From Bacteroidaceae bacterium (lineage in GTDB: Bacteria; Bacteroidota; Bacteroidia; Bacteroidales; Bacteroidaceae), in the NCBI GenBank assembly GCA_900771425.1, contig CAAGNV010000085.1, positions 1 to 27,663 on the forward strand: a DNA stretch of 27,663 bases, given 5' to 3'. The notes under the pieces were generated by a model. That model saw only the letters and a program-made list of their open reading frames with translations, was not told where the DNA came from and ran no database searches. Position numbers and translations under genes: made by a program. Positions 8,246 through 16,563 of this stretch are shown in pieces. Every line of letters starts with the position of its first letter. Position 1 is the first letter of the stretch.

Positions 8246-9163
8246 ATGCCCACGCTGATAGTAATAATAGGCCCTACCGCAGTGGGCAAGACAGAGCTTA
8301 GCATACAACTTGCTAAGCTTTTATCTTGTGACGTCATATCAGCCGACTCACGACAAATCTATCGTGACATCACTATAGGCACGGCAAAACCATCTGCCGC
8401 AGAGATGCAAGGCATAGTTCATCACTTCATCGACAAGCTGAACCTCGACGAGTATTACAGTGCAGCACAGTATGAGACCGATGTGCTTCAACTGCTCGAC
8501 AGTCAGTTCAAAACCAACAACTATGCACTTATGACAGGCGGCTCCATGATGTACACCGATGCCGTATGCAAGGGCATTGATGACATCCCGACCATATCAG
8601 ACGAAGTGCGTGACATGATGAAGCAAAAACTCCAGGACTATGGACTTGAGGCATTGTGCGAGGAACTACGGTTGCTTGACCCCGAGTATTACGAACAGGC
8701 GGACCTGAAGAACTACAAGCGCATAGTACATGCACTCGAGATTTGCTATCAGACAGGCAGGACATTCACGTCGTTCCGTACAAACAAGAAGAAACAACGT
8801 CCGTTCCGAATCGTAAAGATAGGACTCAGGCGTGAACGTGAAAACCTCTTCGACCGTATAAACAAGCGAGTGGATCAGATGATGCACGACGGATTCCTCG
8901 AGGAAGCGCGCCGACTCTATCCTTTGCGTCAGCTGAATTCACTCAATACCGTGGGCTACAAGGAATTGTTCCACGTCATCAGCGGAGAATGGCAACTGCC
9001 TATGGCCGTGGAACGAATAAAGAAGAATACGCGCGTGTATGCCAAAAAACAAATGACATGGTATGCTCACGACGATGAAATACATTGGCTTGATGCCGAC
9101 AAGACGTCCATCGACGAAATGCTAAATCAGATAAAACAAATAATAAATATAGATAAGCAGTAA
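8246..9163 (+). CDS. miaA: tRNA dimethylallyltransferase
   Basis: It transfers the dimethylallyl group from DMAPP to N6 of adenosine 37 in tRNAs that read codons starting with U, which stabilises decoding. The protein has 305 residues, a typical length. The P-loop is GPTAVGKT at residues 9-16, followed by the DSRQIYRDITIGTAKPS signature and VHHFID. Downstream are FLEEARRLYP and the NTVGYKEL segment that helps bind the tRNA. Spacing to neighbours is tight: 8 bases after the acidic protein gene and 3 bases before the DUF1846 gene, so it is part of one operon. The tRNA-Tyr gene at 27163 in this window encodes an A at position 37, a possible substrate. Confidence 0.96.
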   Translation: MPTLIVIIGPTAVGKTELSIQLAKLLSCDVISADSRQIYRDITIGTAKPSAAEMQGIVHHFIDKLNLDEYYSAAQYETDVLQLLDSQFKTNNYALMTGGSMMYTDAVCKGIDDIPTISDEVRDMMKQKLQDYGLEALCEELRLLDPEYYEQADLKNYKRIVHALEICYQTGRTFTSFRTNKKKQRPFRIVKIGLRRERENLFDRINKRVDQMMHDGFLEEARRLYPLRQLNSLNTVGYKELFHVISGEWQLPMAVERIKKNTRVYAKKQMTWYAHDDEIHWLDADKTSIDEMLNQIKQIINIDKQ

Positions 9164-9166
9164 TAT

Positions 9167-10633
9167 ATGCAACGACTTGGATTTGACAACGAGAAATATC
9201 TTAAGATACAACCTGAACACATCAAGGAACGTATTGCTCAGTTTGGTGACAAACTCTATATGGAGTTCGGTGGCAAACTCTTCGACGACTATCATGCCAG
9301 TCGTGTGCTTCCGGGATTTGAGCCCGACAGCAAGTTGCGTATGCTCATGCAACTACGTGACTATGCCGAAATTGTGATAGTTATCAGTGCACGCGACATC
9401 GAGAAAAACAAAGTGCGCAGCGACCTCGACATAACATACGACAACGATGTGCTTCGCTTGCGTGATGAGTTTATGAATCGTGGGCTCATGGTCAGTTCGG
9501 TAGTAATCACACACTTCAACGGCCAGGCTAGTGCACGTGCATATCAGAATCGACTCGAACGCCTTGGCATCAAGGTATATTTCCATTACCTCATCGAAGG
9601 TTATCCGACCAACGTAGAACTTATCTGTTCAGAAGATGGATTTGGTAAGGATGATTATGTCGAAACCACACGTCCGCTCGTAGTCATCACGGCACCCGGA
9701 CCAGGCAGCGGAAAGATGGCAGTATGTCTCTCTCAACTCTATCAGGAAAACAAGCGTGGCATCAAGGCAGGTTATGCCAAGTTCGAGACGTTCCCTATAT
9801 GGAACCTTCCGCTCAAGCATCCTTTGAATGTAGCATACGAGGCAGCGACAGCTGACCTCAACGATGTGAATATGCTCGATTCGTTCCATCTCGATGCGTA
9901 TGGCAAGACCACCGTCAACTATAACCGTGACATCGAGATATTCCCTGTGCTCAACGCCATCTTCGAAGGCATTTTCGGTGAGAATCCATATAAGTCGCCT
10001 ACAGACATGGGTGTCAATATGATTGGATTCTGTATCAGCGACGACGAAGTGTGTTGTGAAGCCTCGAAAGCCGAAATCATACGACGCTATTATACAGCCC
10101 TATGCAACCTGGCTGACGGTAAGTCCGAAGAAAGTGAAGTCAACAAGATTGCCTTGCTGATGAAGCAGATGAAGATCTCAACTGAGAACCGACGTACAAC
10201 CATCGCTGCAAAAGACCGAAAGTTGCAGGAAGGCGTCAATGCAGCTGCTATTGAACTGGCTGACGGTACTGTCATTACAGCCAAGACCAGTACCTTGCTC
10301 GGTCCATGTGCTGCACTCCTCCTCAATGCTACTAAGTATCTTGCGGGCATCGACCATAGTGTAAAACTCATACCTCAACAGATGATAGAGCCGATACAGC
10401 GTACAAAGGTAACGTTGCTTCATGGCAAGAACCCTCGCCTACATACCGATGAGGTACTTGTCGCACTATCGATGCTGAGCCTCAACGATGAGAACTGCCG
10501 CAAGGCTCTCGCTACGTTGCCACAACTTGCGGGATGTCAGGCACATTCTACAGTTATGCTCAGCGAGGTTGACCATAAAATATTCAAGAAACTCGGTATC
10601 GGACTTACTTGCGATCCTGTAAAGAAAAAATAA
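9167..10633 (+). CDS. DUF1846 family protein (UPF0371), putative nucleotide-binding
   Basis: A 488-residue cytoplasmic protein matching the DUF1846/UPF0371 family, known by structure but not by defined function. Recognisable stretches are MQRLGFDNEKYLKIQ at the start, LYMEFGGKLFDDYHASRVLPGF, IVIVISARDIEKNKVRSD, and a glycine-rich P-loop-like APGPGSGKMA at 176-185. The last is followed by LSQLYQENKRGIKAGYAKFETFPIWNLPLKHP. The C-terminal part has TAKTSTLLGPCAALLLNA. The length fits the family. It begins 3 bases after miaA and ends 9 bases before the AraC regulator, indicating co-transcription. A nucleotide- or phosphate-handling role is plausible from the loop, but no reaction can be assigned. 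Confidence 0.85.
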   Translation: MQRLGFDNEKYLKIQPEHIKERIAQFGDKLYMEFGGKLFDDYHASRVLPGFEPDSKLRMLMQLRDYAEIVIVISARDIEKNKVRSDLDITYDNDVLRLRDEFMNRGLMVSSVVITHFNGQASARAYQNRLERLGIKVYFHYLIEGYPTNVELICSEDGFGKDDYVETTRPLVVITAPGPGSGKMAVCLSQLYQENKRGIKAGYAKFETFPIWNLPLKHPLNVAYEAATADLNDVNMLDSFHLDAYGKTTVNYNRDIEIFPVLNAIFEGIFGENPYKSPTDMGVNMIGFCISDDEVCCEASKAEIIRRYYTALCNLADGKSEESEVNKIALLMKQMKISTENRRTTIAAKDRKLQEGVNAAAIELADGTVITAKTSTLLGPCAALLLNATKYLAGIDHSVKLIPQQMIEPIQRTKVTLLHGKNPRLHTDEVLVALSMLSLNDENCRKALATLPQLAGCQAHSTVMLSEVDHKIFKKLGIGLTCDPVKKK

Positions 10634-10642
10634 TGTAGGACT

Positions 10643-11743
10643 ATGCTGCACGCCATATTCAGTACAATGCCATTCTTCGTGTGTCTGTTCTGGTCGGTCA
10701 TTCTCTGTAAGAGTTTCGGCCAACCGGATAGGGCAAAACGTGCATTGGCAGTCGTAAGCATCGTCTCTACAGTGCTATATTATTGTCACATGTACTATTT
10801 CATCGAGGGTGACAACACTATAGCTGAAGGGTTGTGGATGCTGTGTTCGCTGATAGTGTATCCTCTATATAACATATATATTATCCGTCTTACATCTGAC
10901 GAGCGTATAGGTAAGACTCTGCTGATTTATTTGCTGCCCGCATTAATTGTGGCGATAAGTGATTGGTGCGGATTCTTTAGTTTTGCAAATCTTGCCCATC
11001 GTGTGGTGATGGTCGTTCAATTGGTATTTGTAGGATATTTCGGATACAGCCGATTGACAAGATTCGACCGTGAACTGAACGATGTGTATTCCGATTCCGA
11101 CAACCTTGCTTCACGACCTTTGCGCACATTGCTTATGTGGTTCATAGTACTTACAATCGCTTCTGCAGTCTTTGTGTGCCTTGGTCGTCGTCTGTTCCGC
11201 GATAACGACCTGCTGCTCGCTGTACCGTCATTGTTGTTCAGTGTCTTGCTCTACTGCGTATTCTATGTTGGCTATCGCCGATGTGATGCTCTCAGTCAAC
11301 TCAGAGCAGACCTTGATGAAGCACAGCACGGAACCTCACAACCACCGATGCAGACAGAGCCAGTATCGACTTCCGACCCAACTGTAGAAGCCATTGCTGC
11401 TGCCTTGCAGCAGATAATGACCGAACAACGATATTATCTTCATCCGAACATCAAGATTGTCGAACTGGCTCATCAAATAGGTACGTGCCGTACATACCTG
11501 TCAAACTATATCAATCAGGAACTCGGCATGACATTCTCCGAATATATTAACAGCCAGAGAACAGCATATGCCAAGCAACTCCTTGCAGGTGAGCGACCGC
11601 CGTCTATAAGTCAGGCTGCCACTCTTTCGGGGTTCTCCTCGGTTGTGTCCTTTTCCCGTAACTTCAAACGTTTCGAAGGACTAACTCCTGAGGCGTGGCT
11701 GAATAGTTGCAACCATTCGAAGAAAGTAAAAGAGAACTCATAA
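10643..11743 (+). CDS. Membrane-anchored AraC-family transcriptional regulator
   Basis: A 366-residue protein with about seven hydrophobic helices in its first 230 residues (for example MLHAIFSTMPFFVCLFWSVIL, TLLIYLLPALIVAISDW, LLLAVPSLLFSVLLYCVFYVGY) followed by a linker and a C-terminal AraC/XylS DNA-binding domain (about 265-360). The first helix-turn-helix lies in IKIVELAHQIGTCRTYLSNYINQ and the second in PPSISQAATLSGFSSVVSFSRNFK, with the typical closing GLTPEAW. The regulator would act from the inner membrane; the signal it senses is unknown. It starts 9 bases after the DUF1846 gene, so it is the last gene of that operon. The following pectin genes could be its targets, but the sequence does not show this. 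Confidence 0.88.
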   Translation: MLHAIFSTMPFFVCLFWSVILCKSFGQPDRAKRALAVVSIVSTVLYYCHMYYFIEGDNTIAEGLWMLCSLIVYPLYNIYIIRLTSDERIGKTLLIYLLPALIVAISDWCGFFSFANLAHRVVMVVQLVFVGYFGYSRLTRFDRELNDVYSDSDNLASRPLRTLLMWFIVLTIASAVFVCLGRRLFRDNDLLLAVPSLLFSVLLYCVFYVGYRRCDALSQLRADLDEAQHGTSQPPMQTEPVSTSDPTVEAIAAALQQIMTEQRYYLHPNIKIVELAHQIGTCRTYLSNYINQELGMTFSEYINSQRTAYAKQLLAGERPPSISQAATLSGFSSVVSFSRNFKRFEGLTPEAWLNSCNHSKKVKENS

Positions 11744-11895
11744 AGTAATATACCGGCTTGAGAATGCCGAATAATGGTCGCCCTTAGATGCCTGATTATG
11801 TTAGTTCGCACCATTGCTGCAGTTCTGACCGGTAATGTCTGGCACAATAAATTGACTCATTAAGCGTTATTAAAAGTAATAAATAAGTACACGAT

Positions 11896-13425
11896 ATGCG
11901 ATTACTCACGATGATATTGACGGTGTTTGTCCTGATTGTAGGGCTACAGTCATGCAACGAAGAGGAAGACTTTACTTCCGACAGTTCTGCACGTCTGTAC
12001 TTCTCCGCCGATACAGTCAGGTTCGATACACTATTCACATCTGTGGGTTCAGCAACGAAACGGCTCCAAATATTCCGTGGCAAAGGTAAAGGCGGGATAA
12101 TCATTCCGTCGATTAGATTGGGCAGTGACGGTCAGAGCGGATTTAGAATAAACCTCGATGGTATGTCCGGCACTCGGTTTACAGATGTCGAGATAGGACA
12201 GGGCGACAGCCTGTTCTGCTTTGTCGAAGTGACGATTGACCCACATGACTCCGACGTTCCTCTGCTGTTGACCGACTCTATATTATTTACGCTTCCAAGT
12301 GGTATTACTCAGAAAGTGATGCTTGAAGCATGGGGTCAGGATGTAATCGTGATGAAGGGACAGCACATAACTGGCGACGTCACGCTTTCAAAGAAACGTC
12401 CTTATCTGATATATGACAGCCTGACCATTGATTCCGGAGCAGTATTGAGATTGACTGCCGGCACGACACTCTGCTTCCATGCGGGCAGCGGATTGAAGGT
12501 TCATGGTCAGTTGATTGCAGAAGGAACAGCCGACGAACCAATCGTGATGCGCGGCGACCGTCCTGACCGGCTGTTGCCAAACTTGCCATACGACCTTACT
12601 GCAGGCCAATGGGAAGGTGTCAAGTTTTATAATGGGTCAGTATCAAGTACGTTGAAGTATTGTGACATACACGGCAGCAACTTCGGTATAATTGCTGAAT
12701 ATGTAGATTCGCTGTATCTGCTCAACACCATAATACATAATGTGGCAGGCGACGGATTGCGCCTAACAGACTGTAGTGCCGTAGTTCACGGTTGTCAGAT
12801 AAGCAATGCCGGTGGGTTCTGTACATATGTCATCGGTGGCAGCGTCAGTTTTGCTCATTGTACCATTGCCCAGTTCTATCCGTGGAGCGGAGTGAACGGC
12901 GGTGCTTTATACTTCGCTAACGTTGACGGTGACGAAGACCATGAGGTTATTCTTCCATTGACACGGCTCACGTTCTTCAACTCCATCATAACTGGTGCCA
13001 GCAAGGACGAAATATACGGAAGGCGGATGGCAGACAGCGATGCCGCATTCAACTACCTGTTTGCCGGCAGTCTGATCAACACTGTCGTGGCAGAATCTGA
13101 GTGGACAACTGACATCGATGCTTACGATTACATGCTGAATGAACAGTATCGGCTGGGCAGCGACAGCATACATTTCATTGGTTGTGTGCTTGACACTATA
13201 GGCGACAAGTCGCATGGCACCAAGAATAACGAGGAGGTGCCAAGACCTCGCGAAGGCAACTTCCTTTATAATGTGGCAGATTATGAATACAACTTTACCC
13301 TCGACTCGCTTTCTGTTGCACGCGGTTTGGGCATTAGTAGTATCATGCCTGCAGATTGTGCCTTCGACATCAAGGGCAATGCCCGTCCGAAAGAACATCC
13401 TGATGCTGGATGCTATCAGTATTAA
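11896..13425 (+). CDS. Predicted surface lipoprotein with parallel beta-helix repeats
   Basis: A 509-residue protein with a lipoprotein signal: hydrophobic MILTVFVLIVGLQSC with the lipobox cysteine at residue 20, followed by NEEED, an acidic stretch of the kind linked to surface export in Bacteroidetes. Residues about 30-150 look like a beta-sandwich. From about 150 to 340 there are short repeated strands of right-handed beta-helix type (LTIDSGAVLRLTAGTTLCF, LKVHGQLIAEGT, STLKYCDIHGSNFGI, LYLLNTIIHNVAGDGLRLTDC). The C-terminal tail, with IKGNARPKEHPDAGCYQY, is a common ending of such proteins. No catalytic motif is recognised. Beta-helix folds often bind or cut polysaccharide, and the next two genes concern galacturonate and pectin, but the role remains open. 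It follows a 152-base gap with no clear promoter. Confidence 0.7.
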   Translation: MRLLTMILTVFVLIVGLQSCNEEEDFTSDSSARLYFSADTVRFDTLFTSVGSATKRLQIFRGKGKGGIIIPSIRLGSDGQSGFRINLDGMSGTRFTDVEIGQGDSLFCFVEVTIDPHDSDVPLLLTDSILFTLPSGITQKVMLEAWGQDVIVMKGQHITGDVTLSKKRPYLIYDSLTIDSGAVLRLTAGTTLCFHAGSGLKVHGQLIAEGTADEPIVMRGDRPDRLLPNLPYDLTAGQWEGVKFYNGSVSSTLKYCDIHGSNFGIIAEYVDSLYLLNTIIHNVAGDGLRLTDCSAVVHGCQISNAGGFCTYVIGGSVSFAHCTIAQFYPWSGVNGGALYFANVDGDEDHEVILPLTRLTFFNSIITGASKDEIYGRRMADSDAAFNYLFAGSLINTVVAESEWTTDIDAYDYMLNEQYRLGSDSIHFIGCVLDTIGDKSHGTKNNEEVPRPREGNFLYNVADYEYNFTLDSLSVARGLGISSIMPADCAFDIKGNARPKEHPDAGCYQY

Positions 13426-13466
13426 TATATTATGATTCATAAGTACTTTTCAAACTATACACAGAC

Positions 13467-14939
13467 ATGAAGACATTAAACAAACGCACAGCACCGAAGA
13501 GTGCTGCTCCTGAAAGAATTATCCAGTTTGGTGAAGGTAATTTCCTTCGTTGCTTTGTTGACTGGATCATTTACAACATGAATCAGCGCACCGACTTCAA
13601 CTCGAGCGTCGTAGTGGTACAACCGATTGAACGTGGAATGGTTGACTGGCTTAATGGACAGGACTGCCTTTATCACGTCAATCTGCAAGGTCGCCTTGCT
13701 GGTGAGAAGGTCAACAGCCTCACACGCATCGATTGTATCAGCCGCGCCCTTAATCCATACAGTCAGAATGCTGCATTCGTGGCACTTGCTGACCAGCCGG
13801 AGATGCGCTTCGTGATAAGTAATACCACTGAGGCAGGTATTGCGTTCGACCCAGAGTGCAGACTCAACGATGCGCCTGCTTCGAGTTATCCCGGCAAGCT
13901 GACACAACTGCTTTACCGTCGCTTCCGTACTTTCAACGGTGCAAAGGACAAAGGACTCATCATCATGCCATGCGAACTGATATTTCTCAATGGCCATCAT
14001 CTGAAAGACTGTATCTATAAATATATCGAACTGTGGAAAGACCAGTTCGACGGCGACGGCGATGAGTTCCGCCAGTGGTTTACTGACTGCTGCTACGTAT
14101 GTGCGACGTTGGTCGATAGAATCGTACCTGGATTCCCACGTAAGGAAATCAAGGAGATACAGCAAAAGATATGTTATGAGGATAATTTGGTCGTTCAGGG
14201 TGAGGCATTTCACTTGTGGGTAATCGAAAAACCTGACAACATGAGTATCGATGACCTCAAGGCAGAGTTCCCTGCAGAAAAGGCAGGACTGAACGTACTG
14301 ATTGCACCTTCAGAGAAACCATACCACGAACGTAAGGTGACGCTGCTCAATGGCCCTCATACCGTACTGTCGCCTGTTGCATTCCTGTCAGGCATTGACA
14401 TCGTCCGTGATGCTTGCAATGACCCAGTTGTAGGAAAGTTCATTCATAAGGTACAGTTCGACGAACTCATGCAGACGCTGACCCTGCCGATGGACGAGTT
14501 GCAGAAGTTTGCTGCTGACGTGCTCGAACGATTCAACAACCCATACGTTGACCATCAGGTGACAAGCATCATGCTCAACTCATTCCCTAAATATGCTACA
14601 CGCGACCTTCCAGGTGTGAAGACTTACCTTGAACGTAAGGGTGAACTGCCACAGGGACTTGTGTTCGGGCTTGCAGCCATCATCACTTATTACAAGGGTG
14701 GTACACGTGCCGACGGTACACCAATTACTCCGAACGATGCTCCGGAAATCATGCAGATGCTCACTGACTTATGGGCAACAGGTGACACGCAGAAGGTCGC
14801 ACAAGGCGTACTTGCGGCACAAAGTATCTGGAACGAAGACCTCAACTTGATTCCAGGACTGACACAATTGCTCAAGGATGACCTCGACAAGATTCAGTCA
14901 CTCGGAATGCTTGAGGCAGTAAAGACTATCTGTCAATAA
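13467..14939 (+). CDS. uxaB: Tagaturonate reductase (altronate oxidoreductase)
   Basis: It reduces D-tagaturonate to D-altronate with NADH, the second step of the isomerase pathway for galacturonate released from pectin. The protein has 490 residues (E. coli UxaB about 483) and belongs to the mannitol dehydrogenase family. The N-terminal cofactor domain has the IIQFGEGNFLRCFVDWIIYNMN stretch. The middle has the MPCELIFLNGHHL segment, and the C-terminal catalytic domain contains the motif KVTLLNGPHTVLSPVAFLSG. The closely related fructuronate reductase (UxuB) is an alternative, but overall length and the RIIQFGEGNFLR start favour UxaB. A near -7 box (TACTTTTC, last base off) lies at 13444-13451. 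A clear terminator follows. Confidence 0.9.
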   Translation: MKTLNKRTAPKSAAPERIIQFGEGNFLRCFVDWIIYNMNQRTDFNSSVVVVQPIERGMVDWLNGQDCLYHVNLQGRLAGEKVNSLTRIDCISRALNPYSQNAAFVALADQPEMRFVISNTTEAGIAFDPECRLNDAPASSYPGKLTQLLYRRFRTFNGAKDKGLIIMPCELIFLNGHHLKDCIYKYIELWKDQFDGDGDEFRQWFTDCCYVCATLVDRIVPGFPRKEIKEIQQKICYEDNLVVQGEAFHLWVIEKPDNMSIDDLKAEFPAEKAGLNVLIAPSEKPYHERKVTLLNGPHTVLSPVAFLSGIDIVRDACNDPVVGKFIHKVQFDELMQTLTLPMDELQKFAADVLERFNNPYVDHQVTSIMLNSFPKYATRDLPGVKTYLERKGELPQGLVFGLAAIITYYKGGTRADGTPITPNDAPEIMQMLTDLWATGDTQKVAQGVLAAQSIWNEDLNLIPGLTQLLKDDLDKIQSLGMLEAVKTICQ

Positions 14940-14949
14940 ATACGAACAG

Positions 14950-15010
14950 CGGAATACGAATGACGGAATCTGTGCAGATGAGTTGGTTCGTATTCCGTTT
15001 TCTTCGTTTT
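14950..15010 (+). terminator. Intrinsic terminator after uxaB
   Basis: A perfect 11-bp inverted repeat (14950-14960 with 14987-14997) is followed by a T-rich tail (TTTTCTTCGTTTTT). It separates uxaB from the pectate lyase gene. Confidence 0.85.
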
Positions 15011-15050
15011 TCTATGTTCATTGCAAACAGTTATCTTTTAATACATTTTT

Positions 15051-16187
15051 ATGATTCTTTCCCAACCAGTCCGTCATGTCAAGACAGCGTTATTGGCTAT
15101 TGCCTTTGCCTTAAGTCCTACGACGCAGGCACAAATTGCTGTCGATACCACTGAGGTACAACCTATATCATGGCGTGAAGCACAGCAAAAACGGAAATAC
15201 GAATGGTATATCAGCAAGCAAGCACGGATACTTGCCGATACCATCGTGCACTATCAATTGCCTAGTGGCGGATGGTGTAAGAATCAGGATTGGTGGGTAA
15301 GCCCCGACACGGTTTACCTTGAACAATGCCTTCGTACCGGAATAGGCTCAACCATCGACAACGGAGCAACCGTGTCAGAACTCGAATACATGGCAAAGAT
15401 GTATTACTACACCAACATCATTGCCTATCGGGTGTCGTTCCTGGCAGGAGTAGAGTATCTGCTTCGTGCGCAATATGACAATGGCGGCTGGCCTCAGTTC
15501 TATCCGTCACGCGGAGAAGGCCACTACTCCGACCATATTACGTTCAACGATAATGCCATGCTGCGCGTCATGCGGTTCCTTCACGACGTGTCCGACAACG
15601 TCGAACCGTACGATATGCTGTTCCTCCATCAAGACTTGCGCGACCGTTGCCTCACGGCATATAGGAAAGGCATTGACTGCATACTGAAATGCCAAATCAT
15701 GTCCGACGGCTCACCTACCGTGTGGTGTCAGCAGCACGACGAGCATACGCTGCTCCCAGCACAGGGACGTGCATACGAACCACCTTCGTATTGCGGAACT
15801 GCCGAGACGTGCGAAATCATCAGCGAACTCCTTGCCCAGCCGAATCCGTCGGAAGACATCATCTTTGCCATCGATGCCGCTATTCGTTGGCTTGAAAACC
15901 ATAAGATAACAGGTAAGCGCATAGAACATTTCACCAACAGCGAAGGCAAGCATGACATTCGGCTTGCTGACGATCCGTCTGCACCGGCATTGTGGGCAAG
16001 GATGTACGACCTCATCACGGGCGAACCCATATTCTGCGGGCGCGATGGCATAGCACGCAGTTCCATCGAGGACATTGAATACGAACGACGCAACGGTTAC
16101 AACTGGTTGAATACTGATCCGCAACGACTCATCGACATGTTCCCTGCCTGGGAGGAACGTGTGCTGATGAACTATATGGCAGAGTAA
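15051..16187 (+). CDS. Secreted pectate lyase, polysaccharide lyase family 10
   Basis: It cleaves polygalacturonate by beta-elimination, outside the cytoplasm. It has 378 residues with an N-terminal signal peptide (hydrophobic TALLAIAFALSPTTQAQ, likely cleavage after QA near residue 28). The PL10/Pel-15E signatures are in order: LPSGGWCKNQDW, STIDNGATVSELEYMAKMYY, AQYDNGGWPQFYPSR, HITFNDNAMLRVMRFLHDV, YEPPSYCGTAET, and a C-terminal ERRNGYNWLNTDP. This family needs calcium. The protein is the catalytic domain alone, with no carbohydrate-binding module. Its product, oligogalacturonate, would feed the galacturonate pathway that includes the upstream uxaB. No strong promoter box was found. TTATCTTTTA near 15031-15040 is a weak candidate. 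Confidence 0.92.
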   Translation: MILSQPVRHVKTALLAIAFALSPTTQAQIAVDTTEVQPISWREAQQKRKYEWYISKQARILADTIVHYQLPSGGWCKNQDWWVSPDTVYLEQCLRTGIGSTIDNGATVSELEYMAKMYYYTNIIAYRVSFLAGVEYLLRAQYDNGGWPQFYPSRGEGHYSDHITFNDNAMLRVMRFLHDVSDNVEPYDMLFLHQDLRDRCLTAYRKGIDCILKCQIMSDGSPTVWCQQHDEHTLLPAQGRAYEPPSYCGTAETCEIISELLAQPNPSEDIIFAIDAAIRWLENHKITGKRIEHFTNSEGKHDIRLADDPSAPALWARMYDLITGEPIFCGRDGIARSSIEDIEYERRNGYNWLNTDPQRLIDMFPAWEERVLMNYMAE

Positions 16188-16308
16188 CCGGCACTCGTAT
16201 TGGTGGAGTGAAGGAGATTAGCCTGAATTGTTCACAAATTAAAAATGAATGACGTTAATAGGCATGCTTTTAGGTGAAAAATACTTTGGCATGTCTATGT
16301 TTGTATCG

Positions 16309-16445
16309 CTGCATTTGATGCTTCGGGGCAGAAGCAGTGGCTTTTCTGATGCGAAGCAGTGGCTTTTCGAGGTCGAACATATGGCCCTTCGGGGTCGAAG
16401 GTACACTTCTTCGGTATCAAAGGTACACTTCTTCGGTATCGAATA
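16309..16445 (-). repeat. 22-bp tandem repeat array B (mixed cores, inverted orientation)
   Basis: Five clear units start at 16331, 16353, 16375, 16397 and 16419, flanked by decayed ones (16309 and 16441), with exact 22-bp spacing. Read on the minus strand, the 10-bp cores are of three kinds: GTGTACCTTC and GTGTACCTTT, CCATATGTTC, and CCACTGCTTC twice. The 12-bp linkers are close to GACCCCGAAGGG. The array is thus inverted relative to arrays A and C. It sits between the convergent pectate lyase and folA genes. No promoter is visible in the region. The rest of 16188-16563 holds two hairpins, listed separately. Confidence 0.88.
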
Positions 16446-16457
16446 TGGTAAAGTAAA

Positions 16458-16493
16458 TCGTCCTAACGAGCAAGGTAAGGTTCGTTAGAACGA
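16458..16493. other. Inverted repeat between pectate lyase and folA
   Basis: TCGTCCTAACGA (16458-16469) and TCGTTAGAACGA (16482-16493) pair over 12 positions with one mismatch around a 12-nt loop. There is no T-run next to it, so it is a stem-loop or operator of unknown purpose and may end one of the convergent transcripts. Confidence 0.5.
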
Positions 16494-16530
16494 CTGTGAA
16501 AAATACAGACTGATGGTCCTTTACATAAAG

Positions 16531-16546
16531 TTTACCTAAAGGTAAA
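16531..16546. terminator. Short AT-rich hairpin downstream of folA (weak terminator candidate)
   Basis: TTTACC / GGTAAA, a perfect 6-bp stem with a 4-nt loop, lies 17 bases beyond the folA stop. The stem is short and the tract after it is not a clean T-run in either direction. Confidence 0.35.
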
Positions 16547-16563
16547 TAAATAAAAACTGAACT

